Positions 26,797 through 33,501 of a DNA stretch of 64,000 nucleotides are shown piece after piece (the first letter of the stretch is position 1; each line of letters begins with the position of its first letter). The DNA lies in NCBI GenBank assembly GCA_044869805.1, contig JBIOXV010000105.1, positions 1 through 64,000 on the forward strand, written 5' to 3'. A model generated the notes under the pieces. The model saw nothing but the letters and a program-made list of their open reading frames with translations, did not search any database and was not told where the DNA came from. The translations under genes and the position numbers were made by a program. Source of the DNA: CAWDVR01 sp044869805 (GTDB lineage Bacteria; Acidobacteriota; Thermoanaerobaculia; Multivoradales; SZUA-115).

Positions 26797-27780
26797 TTGG
26801 CAGAGAGCCTTTCCAGGCAGCGTTCCGGGCAGGTGGTGGTCACGGGCTCATTGGCCTTTGACAACATCATGGATTTCCCTGGCTACTTCAAAGATCACAT
26901 CCTTGCCGACAAGGCCCACGTCATCAACATTTCTTTCCTCGTCGAGCAATGGACGCAGCAGCGCGGCGGATGCGCTGCCAACATCGCCTACACCCTGGCC
27001 CTCCTGGGTGAGGAGGCCCGCATCGTGGCCGCCGCCGGGGCCGACTTCGGCGACTACCGGAGCTGGCTCGTCGAGCAGGGCATTGACGTCGGGGGCATCG
27101 CCCTCCACGCCGGCGAGAAGACGGCGTGCTGCTTCATCACCAGCGACAAGGCCCACTGCCAGATCACCGGCTTCTACGTTGGCGCCATGAAGCGCGCCCG
27201 CGAGCTCTCGCTGGCCGAGCGCGCCGGCGAGCGCGCGGCCCTGGCGGTGATCGCCCCCGACGACCCCGAGGCCATGCTGCGCCACTGCCGGGAGGCGTCG
27301 GCGGCCGGCATCCCCTTCGTCTTCGATCCCTCCTTCCAGGTGACGGCCATGGACGGCGGCAGCTTGAGCGCCGCCGCCGCCGGCGCCATGGCGCTGATCG
27401 TCAACGACTACGAGTTCACCGTGCTGCGCGAGAAGACCGGCAAGACCACGGACGAGCTCAAGGCCGAGCACGACTTCCTGGTCGTCACCTACGGTGCGCA
27501 AGGGAGCGAGATCCTGCTGCGCGACGGCGGCGTGGTGCCGGTGCCGGCGGCCAAGGTGCACGAGGTGGTCGACCCCACCGGCGCCGGCGACGCCTTCCGT
27601 GGCGGCTTCGTGGCCGGGCTGATGGAGGGCTTCGAGCTCGGCGTCTGCGGCCGTATGGGCTCGACCGCCGCCGTGTACTGCATCGAGCAATACGGCACCT
27701 CGAACCACCGCTACACGCGGGAGGAGTTCTTCGCGCGCTACCGCGAGAACTTCGGCGCGTCGCCGGCGCCCGTTCGGTAG
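26797..27780 (+). CDS. PfkB-family carbohydrate/nucleoside kinase
   Basis: A protein of about 327 residues in the ribokinase/PfkB superfamily. 'VVTGSLAFDNIMDFPGYF' opens the fold, 'QRGGCAANIAYTLALLG' gives the di-Gly substrate-binding loop, and 'DPTGAGDAFRGGF' (from 259) holds the catalytic base D265 and the anion hole. The family phosphorylates sugars or nucleosides such as ribose, fructose-6-phosphate or adenosine with ATP. Features such as SLAFDNIMDFPG recall adenosine-kinase-like members, but the substrate cannot be assigned. TTG 26797 has GAGGG at seven bases and is preferred; GTG 26833, just before VVTGS, is the alternative. The stop codon TAG lies within a GTAGGGG repeat. Confidence 0.88.
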   Translation: MAESLSRQRSGQVVVTGSLAFDNIMDFPGYFKDHILADKAHVINISFLVEQWTQQRGGCAANIAYTLALLGEEARIVAAAGADFGDYRSWLVEQGIDVGGIALHAGEKTACCFITSDKAHCQITGFYVGAMKRARELSLAERAGERAALAVIAPDDPEAMLRHCREASAAGIPFVFDPSFQVTAMDGGSLSAAAAGAMALIVNDYEFTVLREKTGKTTDELKAEHDFLVVTYGAQGSEILLRDGGVVPVPAAKVHEVVDPTGAGDAFRGGFVAGLMEGFELGVCGRMGSTAAVYCIEQYGTSNHRYTREEFFARYRENFGASPAPVR

Positions 27781-27834
27781 GGGCTGGCCTCGTGCCTGCC
27801 CTCCGTGCGAGCGGCCACAAGGGCCGCCCCCACG
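27777..27834. repeat. Dispersed GTAGGGGC...GCCCC hairpin repeat at the kinase gene end
   Basis: The sequence begins GTAGGGGC (27777-27784) and contains the hairpin GCGGCC-acaag-GGCCGC (811-816 with 822-827 of this kilobase). It ends in GCCCCCACG. It shares form with the copies at 39285-39321 and 60291-60316: a G-rich left arm, a short loop around ACAAGG/AGGAG, and a CCCC(C)TACG-like right end. The TAG in GTAGGGG is the stop codon of the kinase gene. Confidence 0.5.
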
Positions 27835-27866
27835 GCCCCGTCCACCCGTGCCGAGGGGCCGCTAGA

Positions 27867-28358
27867 ATGGCACCGATGTCCGACGTCGACCGCCCACGCT
27901 CCCTGGCCAGCCGCGAGGAGCGCGAGCAGTTCCTCACCTACCTGCGAGACCACGGTCTGCGCCTGACCGCCGAGCGCCTCGCCGTGTTCGAGGAGATCTA
28001 CCGCCAGCACCGCCACATCGACGCCGAGGAGCTGCTCGCGGCGCTCAAGGCGCGGGGGCACAAGATCTCCCGCGCCACCGTCTACCGCAATCTAGAAGTG
28101 CTGGTCGCCTGCGGCCTGGTGCGCAAGCAGCGTCTGGGCCGCGACCGCTACCTCTACGAGCACCTGCACGCCGGCCAGAGCCACGACCACCTGGTGTGCG
28201 CCGGCTGCGGCCGGGTGGTGGAGTTCGTGAGCCCCGGCATCGCCGCCCTGCAGAGCGGCATCTGCCGTGCCCACGGCTTCTCGCCCGACCACCACCAGCT
28301 CCAGATCCTGGGGCTGTGCAACGAGTGCGCGGCGGTTCGCGCACCTGCTTCCGCCTGA
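27867..28358 (+). CDS. Fur-family metal- or peroxide-responsive repressor
   Basis: A protein of about 163 residues. The winged-helix domain carries 'LRDHGLRLTAERLAVFEEIY', 'HIDAEELLAALKARGHKISRATVYRNLEVLVACGLV', the classic Fur DNA-binding block. The dimer domain has 'HDHLVCAGCGRVVEF' (CxxC at 111-114) and a second pair CNEC (151-154), the structural zinc site. Fur/PerR/Zur types cannot be separated by eye. ATG 27867 is eight bases after GAGGGG; ATG 27876 is possible and has a TAGAAT hexamer seven bases in front, which would suit leaderless initiation. A Fur-box-like palindrome lies before feoA 5 kb away, making iron control plausible. Confidence 0.9.
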   Translation: MAPMSDVDRPRSLASREEREQFLTYLRDHGLRLTAERLAVFEEIYRQHRHIDAEELLAALKARGHKISRATVYRNLEVLVACGLVRKQRLGRDRYLYEHLHAGQSHDHLVCAGCGRVVEFVSPGIAALQSGICRAHGFSPDHHQLQILGLCNECAAVRAPASA

Positions 28359-28631
28359 GCCGACGGGCTGCCGAGCTGCGGGCTCGATCGCTGGGGGTCC
28401 AAATGCGGCGGCCCTGACGGTCGAGGCCCCGAGCATCGCTCCGTCTCCTTTCCTCGAAATCGCCTTGGCTGCCGGCGAGCGGCCTCCTCCCTGGAGAGGA
28501 TGTACATCGCCCTTCGAGGCTGCTACGCTGGGATCTATCGTCTTTGGAGTAAAAACTCACGTGCAAACGAGGCCGCGCGTGAAGGTGCGCTGATAAGAGT
28601 CTTTCAACCGTCGTCCAAAAAGGAGAAGCGC

Positions 28632-29561
28632 ATGAAGCGCAGGTTGCCCGGCTTCATCATTCTGATGGCGCTGTTCGCCCTGACCGCCCCGGCGGCCTGG
28701 GCGGGCGACAACAAAGTCCAGGTCTGCCACATCCCGCCCGGCAACCCGGCCAACTTCCACACCATCACGATCAGCGAGAACGCCCTGCCAGCTCACCTGG
28801 GCCATGGCGATCTCGCGGGGGCCTGTTTCGCGTACTGCGACTCGCTGTGTAGCGACGGCAACGCCTGTACCATCGACGCCTGCGACGCCTCCGAGCACTG
28901 CGTCTCCACCCATCCCCCGGTCAACTGTGATGACGGCAACCTCTGCACGACCGACACCTGCGACCCGGCGACCGGGTGCGCAAGCGTGCCCAAGATCTGC
29001 ATGGACGCCGACAACTGCACGGTCGACGCCTGCGACCCGCTGACCGGGAGCTGCGTCGCCCCGCCGGTCGTGTGTCCTGACGAGCACACGTGCAACCCGG
29101 CGAACGGAAGCTGCCACTGCGACCTCGACCCCCCCGGCCTCGACGTCGACGAATGCGAATCCAATCCGTGCGTGAACGGGAGCTGCGAGGACCAGTGCGG
29201 CGGCTACCTCTGCCACTGTCTTCCCGGGTGGACCGGCACCAACTGCGAGCTCCCCGCCGACCCCTGCTTCGACGTCGAGTGCAACCATGGAACGTGTGTG
29301 CCGACCGGGGAGGGGGGCGCATTCTGCGAATGCAACGAGGGCTGGACGGGCGACACCTGCGACACCCCGTCGCAACAGACCTACAACTGCGCCGACCGCA
29401 ATCCCTGTACCCCGGAGAACATCGCTGCCGAGATGTTCTACTTCGCCGCCGACGACCCGGCTCAGTTCATCCAGTGCGACTTGTGGGGGGGCTGCTACGA
29501 AATGTTCTGCCCGGAGGGGCTCGTCTGGAACCAGAGCCTTCTCACCTGTCTCCCCCCGTAA
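28632..29561 (+). CDS. Secreted modular protein: CHIPPGNP domain, Cys repeats, two EGF-like domains, chitin-binding type-2 module
   Basis: A protein of 309 residues with a clear Sec signal (1-24, AWA cut). Residues 28-65 form the 'VCHIPPGNP...HGDLAG.C' domain known from many bacterial surface proteins. Residues 70-155 hold Cys repeats of the 'DGN.CT.D.CD' type. EGF-like domain 1 (171-205) begins DVDEC, a calcium-binding EGF signature, and contains CESNPC (175-180), the exact animal O-glucosylation sequon. EGF-like domain 2 (210-243) lacks that Ser. Residues 253-306 match a type-2 chitin-binding (peritrophin) module: 'YFAADDPAQFIQC..GGCYEMFCPEGLVWNQ..LTC'. EGF and this chitin module are typical of animals. 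AGGAGAAGCGC precedes the ATG. A Rumi-like glycosyltransferase gene follows 73 bases downstream. Confidence 0.88.
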   Translation: MKRRLPGFIILMALFALTAPAAWAGDNKVQVCHIPPGNPANFHTITISENALPAHLGHGDLAGACFAYCDSLCSDGNACTIDACDASEHCVSTHPPVNCDDGNLCTTDTCDPATGCASVPKICMDADNCTVDACDPLTGSCVAPPVVCPDEHTCNPANGSCHCDLDPPGLDVDECESNPCVNGSCEDQCGGYLCHCLPGWTGTNCELPADPCFDVECNHGTCVPTGEGGAFCECNEGWTGDTCDTPSQQTYNCADRNPCTPENIAAEMFYFAADDPAQFIQCDLWGGCYEMFCPEGLVWNQSLLTCLPP

Positions 29562-29582
29562 GGGGACCTGAGGCGCCTCTCG

Positions 29583-29616
29583 CCCCGCCGCCGGCGGACC
29601 GCCTCCGGCGGCGGGG
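29583..29616. repeat. 12-base perfect inverted repeat between EGF gene and glycosyltransferase gene
   Basis: Arms CCCCGCCGCCGG (29583-29594) and CCGGCGGCGGGG (29605-29616) flank a ten-base loop. The GGAGA ribosome site of the next gene begins nine bases later. There is no T-run, so it is more likely an mRNA stability or attenuation element that sets the ratio of the two products than a full terminator. Confidence 0.6.
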
Positions 29617-29634
29617 GCCGGAAAAGGAGAACTC

Positions 29635-30819
29635 ATGCACGCGCGAACCCGGCTCCCCCCAACCCTTGCCTTCCTCCTGCCCCTCCTCTGCGCCGCCGGG
29701 CCGGCCGAAGCCGCGCCGGAGGGACGCGTCTCCGCAGCCCCGGCGCAAACGACGGAAAGGGAGGATGCCGGGGAGGACCCCGGCTTCTATCGCGACGTGG
29801 CGGCGGCGCAGCTCGCGCCCTGGCGGAGCACCGGCATCCGGCGGGAGGACCTGGACGCGGCCCGCGCGCTTTTCCGCCCGCTGGTGAAGTATCAGATCCT
29901 CGGTGGGCGCCTCTACCGAGACGAGAAGTGTTACTTCCCGCCGCGTTGCGCAGGGATCGAGCACTTCCTCCTGGAGATCGCGCCCGAGCTGCCGGACCTC
30001 GAATTCCTCGTCAACGTCCAAGACCACCCGGCCACCCGCGTCGATCGCCCGCTGCCGGTCTTCTCCTTTTCCAAGGTCCCGGCCGAGCACGCCGACATCC
30101 TCTTTCCCGCCTGGGCCTTTTGGGAAGGCGGCCCGGCGCTCGGCGTCATCCCGACCTGGCGCTGGGACCTGACCCGCCGCGACCTGCTCGCGGCCGGGGA
30201 CGCCCTCTCCTGGGAGGAGAAGAAGCCGGTCGTTTTCTTTCGCGGCTCGCGCACCAACGAGACCCGCGATCCCTATGTGCTCTATGCGCAACAGCACCTG
30301 GACCTGTGGGACGTCCGCTACACCTTGAACCAGTCCCAGAAGCAGACGGACCACGTGACCCGGGTGCTCGAGCTGACGCCGGCCGAGCCCGTCGCGCCGC
30401 GCGACCATTGCGCCTGGCGATACCTCCTCAACTTCGACGGCGTCGCCGCCAGCTTCCGCTTGAAGAACCTGCTGGCTTGCGGCGGGCTGGTCTTCTACGT
30501 CGACCCGAAGTGGGTGGAATTTTTCTATCCCAAGCTCGTGCCCGGCGAGCACTACGTCCCCTTGAGCCTCGACCCCGCCGAAGCAGCGCGCACCGTGGAA
30601 TCGCTGCGCACCGACGACACGAGAGCCCGGAGGATCGCCCGCCACGGGCGGGACTTCATCGAGAAGCACCTCACCCTCGCGCACGTCCGCCGCTACTGGC
30701 TCGACTTGCTCGAGGACTATGCGTCGCTCCAGAGGTTCGAGCCCCGGCGGGACCCACGCCTCGTGCCACCGCCCGGGAACCCGGGTGATCCTCAGGCGCC
30801 GGCGAAAGGCCCGGGTTAG
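29635..30819 (+). CDS. Secreted Rumi/POGLUT1-like protein O-glycosyltransferase (GT90)
   Basis: A protein of 394 residues with a Sec-type signal (about 1-26). The mature part follows the animal protein O-glucosyltransferase 1 pattern almost throughout: 'YQI...RLYR...C.FP.RC.G.EHF.LE', 'LPDLEFLVNVQDHP' (D130, at the position of the proposed catalytic base), 'PVFSFSK', 'DI.FPAWAFWEGGPA', 'RWDL', 'FFRGSRT..TRDP' (202-212), 'DHC..RYLLNFDGVAASFRLK' (257-277), 'CGGLVFYV', 'EFFYPKL' and 'HYVPL'. POGLUT1 adds glucose or xylose from UDP-sugars to the Ser of C-x-S-x-P/A-C in EGF domains. There is no KDEL-like tail. GGAGA precedes the ATG. The neighbour supplies an EGF domain with that sequon, so an enzyme-substrate pair is inferred. 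The POGLUT1 comparison is from memory, not an alignment. The stop abuts the end of the convergent Feo operon with no gap. Confidence 0.85.
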   Translation: MHARTRLPPTLAFLLPLLCAAGPAEAAPEGRVSAAPAQTTEREDAGEDPGFYRDVAAAQLAPWRSTGIRREDLDAARALFRPLVKYQILGGRLYRDEKCYFPPRCAGIEHFLLEIAPELPDLEFLVNVQDHPATRVDRPLPVFSFSKVPAEHADILFPAWAFWEGGPALGVIPTWRWDLTRRDLLAAGDALSWEEKKPVVFFRGSRTNETRDPYVLYAQQHLDLWDVRYTLNQSQKQTDHVTRVLELTPAEPVAPRDHCAWRYLLNFDGVAASFRLKNLLACGGLVFYVDPKWVEFFYPKLVPGEHYVPLSLDPAEAARTVESLRTDDTRARRIARHGRDFIEKHLTLAHVRRYWLDLLEDYASLQRFEPRRDPRLVPPPGNPGDPQAPAKGPG

Positions 30820-31035
30820 CTACTGGCGGGAGCGGCGGCCGAGGGAGACCACCTTCTCGGCACTACCCTTGGGCGCTGCGCCGAACGTGCAGCTCGAGCA
30901 GCCGCCCGCCGCCTTCTTGCCGCCGCGGGCAAAGAACGGCCGCAGGGCCAGCCAGCAACCCGCGACCGCCAGCGCGGTGACGGCATAGAACTGCCAGTCG
31001 AGGACCGGCGGCCCCCAGAGTGCGGTGGCCGTCAC
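30820..31035 (-). CDS. FeoB-associated Cys-rich membrane protein
   Basis: A 71-residue protein with one transmembrane helix (about 13-36) and a basic C-terminal tail with the pair CSSC (C46, C49). This matches the small Cys-rich proteins often found next to feoB, which may take the place of FeoC. It starts with GTG in a GTGA overlap with the feoB stop, so it is translated with FeoB. Its stop codon directly abuts the stop of the convergent glycosyltransferase gene, leaving no room for a terminator between them. Confidence 0.8.
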   Translation of the reverse strand: MTATALWGPPVLDWQFYAVTALAVAGCWLALRPFFARGGKKAAGGCSSCTFGAAPKGSAEKVVSLGRRSRQ

Positions 31036-33104
31036 CCGACCCCCATCAGGCGCAGGCCCTGGTAGGTGGCGAGCGCCGCCGCATAGGCCAGAGCGGACAT
31101 GTAGGCGAGCTGCAGCAACGCCCACTTCACGCTGCCGGTTTCGCGGCGGGTCAGGGCCAGGGTCGGCAGGCACTGCATGGCGAGCACGTAGAAGATCAGC
31201 AGGCTCGCCGCCGAGGCCGGCGTGAACACCGGCGAGCCGTCGTCGCGCGTCGCCGCGCCGATCCGCTCGCGCACCCCGCGGTCGTTGACGTCGAGCCCGT
31301 CGTCGCCTACCAGCAGCACCGACATCGTCGACACGAAGACCTCGCGCGCCACGAAGCTGGTCAGCACGCCGACCGTGAGCTGCCAGTCGTAGCCCAGGGG
31401 CGCGAAGACCGGCTCGACGGCACGGCCCAGGCGCCCGGCGAAGCTGCCCGCCTGCGCGCTGCGGCGCTCGAGGGCGTTGGCCCGGGCCTCGAGCTCCGCG
31501 GCCTGCTGGCCGGCTTCTCCTGTCGCTGCGAGCGTCGCCGCCTGCGCACGCAGGGCCACGGCCTCGGCCGGCGGCGGCGAGGTGGGGTACGCCGACAGCC
31601 ACCACATCACGATGCAAATGCCGAGGATCACCGTGCCCGCCTTGCGCAGGAAGCTGCCGGCCTGGTCGATGGCGACGAACGCGGCGGTGCGCAGCGAGGG
31701 CAGCTTGTAGGAAGGCAGCTCGAGGACCATCGAGCGCGAGCGACCGGGGAGCAGCGTGCGGCGGGCGAGGAAGGCGGTGGCGAGCGCCGCCACCGCGCCC
31801 AGCAGATAGCAGCCGGCGAAAACCAGCCCCGCCTTGGCAGGCGAGTCGGCGAACAGCAGGCCGGTCAACAGCACGTAGACCGGCAGCCGCGCCGAGCAGC
31901 TCATGAAGGGCGCCACCAGAATGGTGGCCAGGCGGTCCTGGCGGTCGGGGATCAGGCGCGCCGAGAGGATCCCCGGCAGCGCGCAGGCGTGGCTGGACAG
32001 CAGCGGCACGAAGGCGTGCCCGGGCAGCCCGAAGCGGCACAGGATGCGGTCCATCACGAAGGCGGCGCGGGCCAGGTAGCCGGTGTCCTCGAGCAGGCTG
32101 ATGAGGAAGAACAGCAGGCAGATCTGCGGCAGGAAGACCACCGTGCCGGCGATCCCGCCGAGCACGCCGTTGGCGATCAGGTCGCCCAGCGCGCCCTCGG
32201 GCACTACCTTTGTCACCCAGCCGCCCAAGTGCGTAAAGGTGGCTTCGATCAGGTCCATGGGCACGGTGGCCAGGGCGAAGATGGTCCAGAACAGGAAGCC
32301 CATCACCAGCGCGAAGACCGCGACGCCGGCGACCGGGTGGGTGAATGCCTGGTCCAGCCGCTCGGTCAGGGTGTCGGCCGGCGATCCCACCGCGCTCGCG
32401 CCGCCCAGGCTCCCCTCCACCACCCGATCGGCCCACGCCTCGAGCTCGGCGAAGCGCGAAGCATCCGGCAGCGGCAATCGAGCCAGGCGTCGGGCCGCGA
32501 GCAGGGGGCGAGCGGGAACTCCCTCCGGGTCCTCCAGCACCTCGGCGAGGGCCGCCTGCAGCTCGGGCACGCCCTGGCCGCGGCGGGCCATCACCGGCAC
32601 CACCGGGCAGCCCAGGAGCTCGGAGAGGCGCGCGGGGTCGATCGAGAGCCCCCGCCGCCGCGCCAGGTCGACCATGTTGAGCGCCACGACAGTGGGTAGG
32701 CCCCTCGCGAGCAGCTCGCCGACCAGGAAGAGGTTGCGCGTCAGGTTGGTGGCGTCCACCACCACGGCCACGGCGTCGGGCCGGCGGAAGAGGCCCTCAC
32801 CGGCCAGCACCGAGCGGCAGACGCGGGCCTCGGGAAGGTCGAGGTCCAGGCGGTAGAGGCCAGGGAGGTCGACGACCTCGGCCAGCCGCTCGTCGCCGGC
32901 GGCGAGGCCGAGGCTGGTGCGTCCGATACGGGCGTCGGTGGTGGTACCCGGGAAGTTCGCGGTCTTGGCTCGCAGGCCGCAGAGGCGGTTGAAGAGCGTT
33001 GTCTTGCCGGTGTTCGGGTTGCCGACGAGCGCGATACGCGGGGTCGCGGCCGGTGTCGACCGGGCGACGGGTCGGGGCGCGACGGCAAGCCGCGGTGAGC
33101 TCAT
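31032..33104 (-). CDS. feoB: Ferrous iron transporter FeoB
   Basis: A protein of 690 residues. The N-terminal G domain has G1 GNPNTGKTT (from 28), 'NFPGTTTDARIG' (G2), DLPG (79-82, G3) and 'ALNMVD' (NxxD-type G4). The membrane domain includes the two Gate motifs with conserved Cys: 'LLSSHACALPGILSAR' and 'LVAPFMSCSARLPVYVLL'. It carries Fe(II) across the inner membrane, controlled by GTP binding. The ATG at 33104 forms an ATGA overlap with feoA. A loop of about 55 Ala/Glu-rich residues between later helices looks like an insert. Confidence 0.96.
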   Translation of the reverse strand: MSSPRLAVAPRPVARSTPAATPRIALVGNPNTGKTTLFNRLCGLRAKTANFPGTTTDARIGRTSLGLAAGDERLAEVVDLPGLYRLDLDLPEARVCRSVLAGEGLFRRPDAVAVVVDATNLTRNLFLVGELLARGLPTVVALNMVDLARRRGLSIDPARLSELLGCPVVPVMARRGQGVPELQAALAEVLEDPEGVPARPLLAARRLARLPLPDASRFAELEAWADRVVEGSLGGASAVGSPADTLTERLDQAFTHPVAGVAVFALVMGFLFWTIFALATVPMDLIEATFTHLGGWVTKVVPEGALGDLIANGVLGGIAGTVVFLPQICLLFFLISLLEDTGYLARAAFVMDRILCRFGLPGHAFVPLLSSHACALPGILSARLIPDRQDRLATILVAPFMSCSARLPVYVLLTGLLFADSPAKAGLVFAGCYLLGAVAALATAFLARRTLLPGRSRSMVLELPSYKLPSLRTAAFVAIDQAGSFLRKAGTVILGICIVMWWLSAYPTSPPPAEAVALRAQAATLAATGEAGQQAAELEARANALERRSAQAGSFAGRLGRAVEPVFAPLGYDWQLTVGVLTSFVAREVFVSTMSVLLVGDDGLDVNDRGVRERIGAATRDDGSPVFTPASAASLLIFYVLAMQCLPTLALTRRETGSVKWALLQLAYMSALAYAAALATYQGLRLMGVG

Positions 33105-33382
33105 GCCGCGGGCTCGGGCAGGACGAGGAGCTGCCGGGCCACGGCATCGGCGAGGCCGATGCGGGTGGCCCGCACTTCGACGATCCAGGGGTCGCCGGCG
33201 CGGCACACGCGGAAGCGGCTACCGGCGGCGAGGCCCAGCGCGGAGAGGAGCGCGCTGTCCTGGTGCGGCAGGTCGCTGGCGTGCAGGCGCGCGCGGTGCC
33301 CTACGGCGAGGTTGGTGAGGCGCACGGGATCGGCCGCCGCCGCGGCGGCGAGCGAAGGGGCTGAGGGGTGCTTACGGCTCAC
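33101..33382 (-). CDS. feoA: FeoA, SH3-like partner of FeoB
   Basis: A protein of about 93 residues. After an Ala-rich start, the FeoA core reads 'VRLTNLAVGHRARLHAS..........LSALGLAAGSRFRVCRAGDPWIVEVRATRIGLADAVARQLLV', the compact beta-barrel that regulates FeoB. The GTG at 33382 is preferred because AGAAGAG lies seven bases upstream; longer frame to the left runs into the kinase gene. The stop overlaps the feoB start. A 15-base Fur-like palindrome sits 14 bases upstream of the start. Confidence 0.85.
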   Translation of the reverse strand: MSRKHPSAPSLAAAAAADPVRLTNLAVGHRARLHASDLPHQDSALLSALGLAAGSRFRVCRAGDPWIVEVRATRIGLADAVARQLLVLPEPAA

Positions 33383-33395
33383 TCTCGTGCTCTTC

Positions 33396-33410
33396 TGAGA
33401 CTGAGTCTCA
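33396..33410. promoter_or_regulatory. Fur-box-like 7-1-7 palindrome in front of feoAB
   Basis: TGAGACTGAGTCTCA is a perfect 7-1-7 inverted repeat. It keeps the TGAnAnTnAnTnTCA frame of the Fur 7-1-7 consensus, with two changed positions per half. It lies 14 bases upstream of the chosen feoA start, in the 119-base gap after the kinase gene, where a repressor would cover the ribosome site or start of transcription. A Fur-family gene is present at 27867. Binding is inferred. Confidence 0.5.
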
Positions 33411-33501
33411 ATCGAGGATTTTGACAGTAACACAGGTGGAGATCGCAGGGCTTTGGGCACGAGGAGTGGATTCCGCTGCCCGCTCGCCGACATCCTGGAG
33501 G

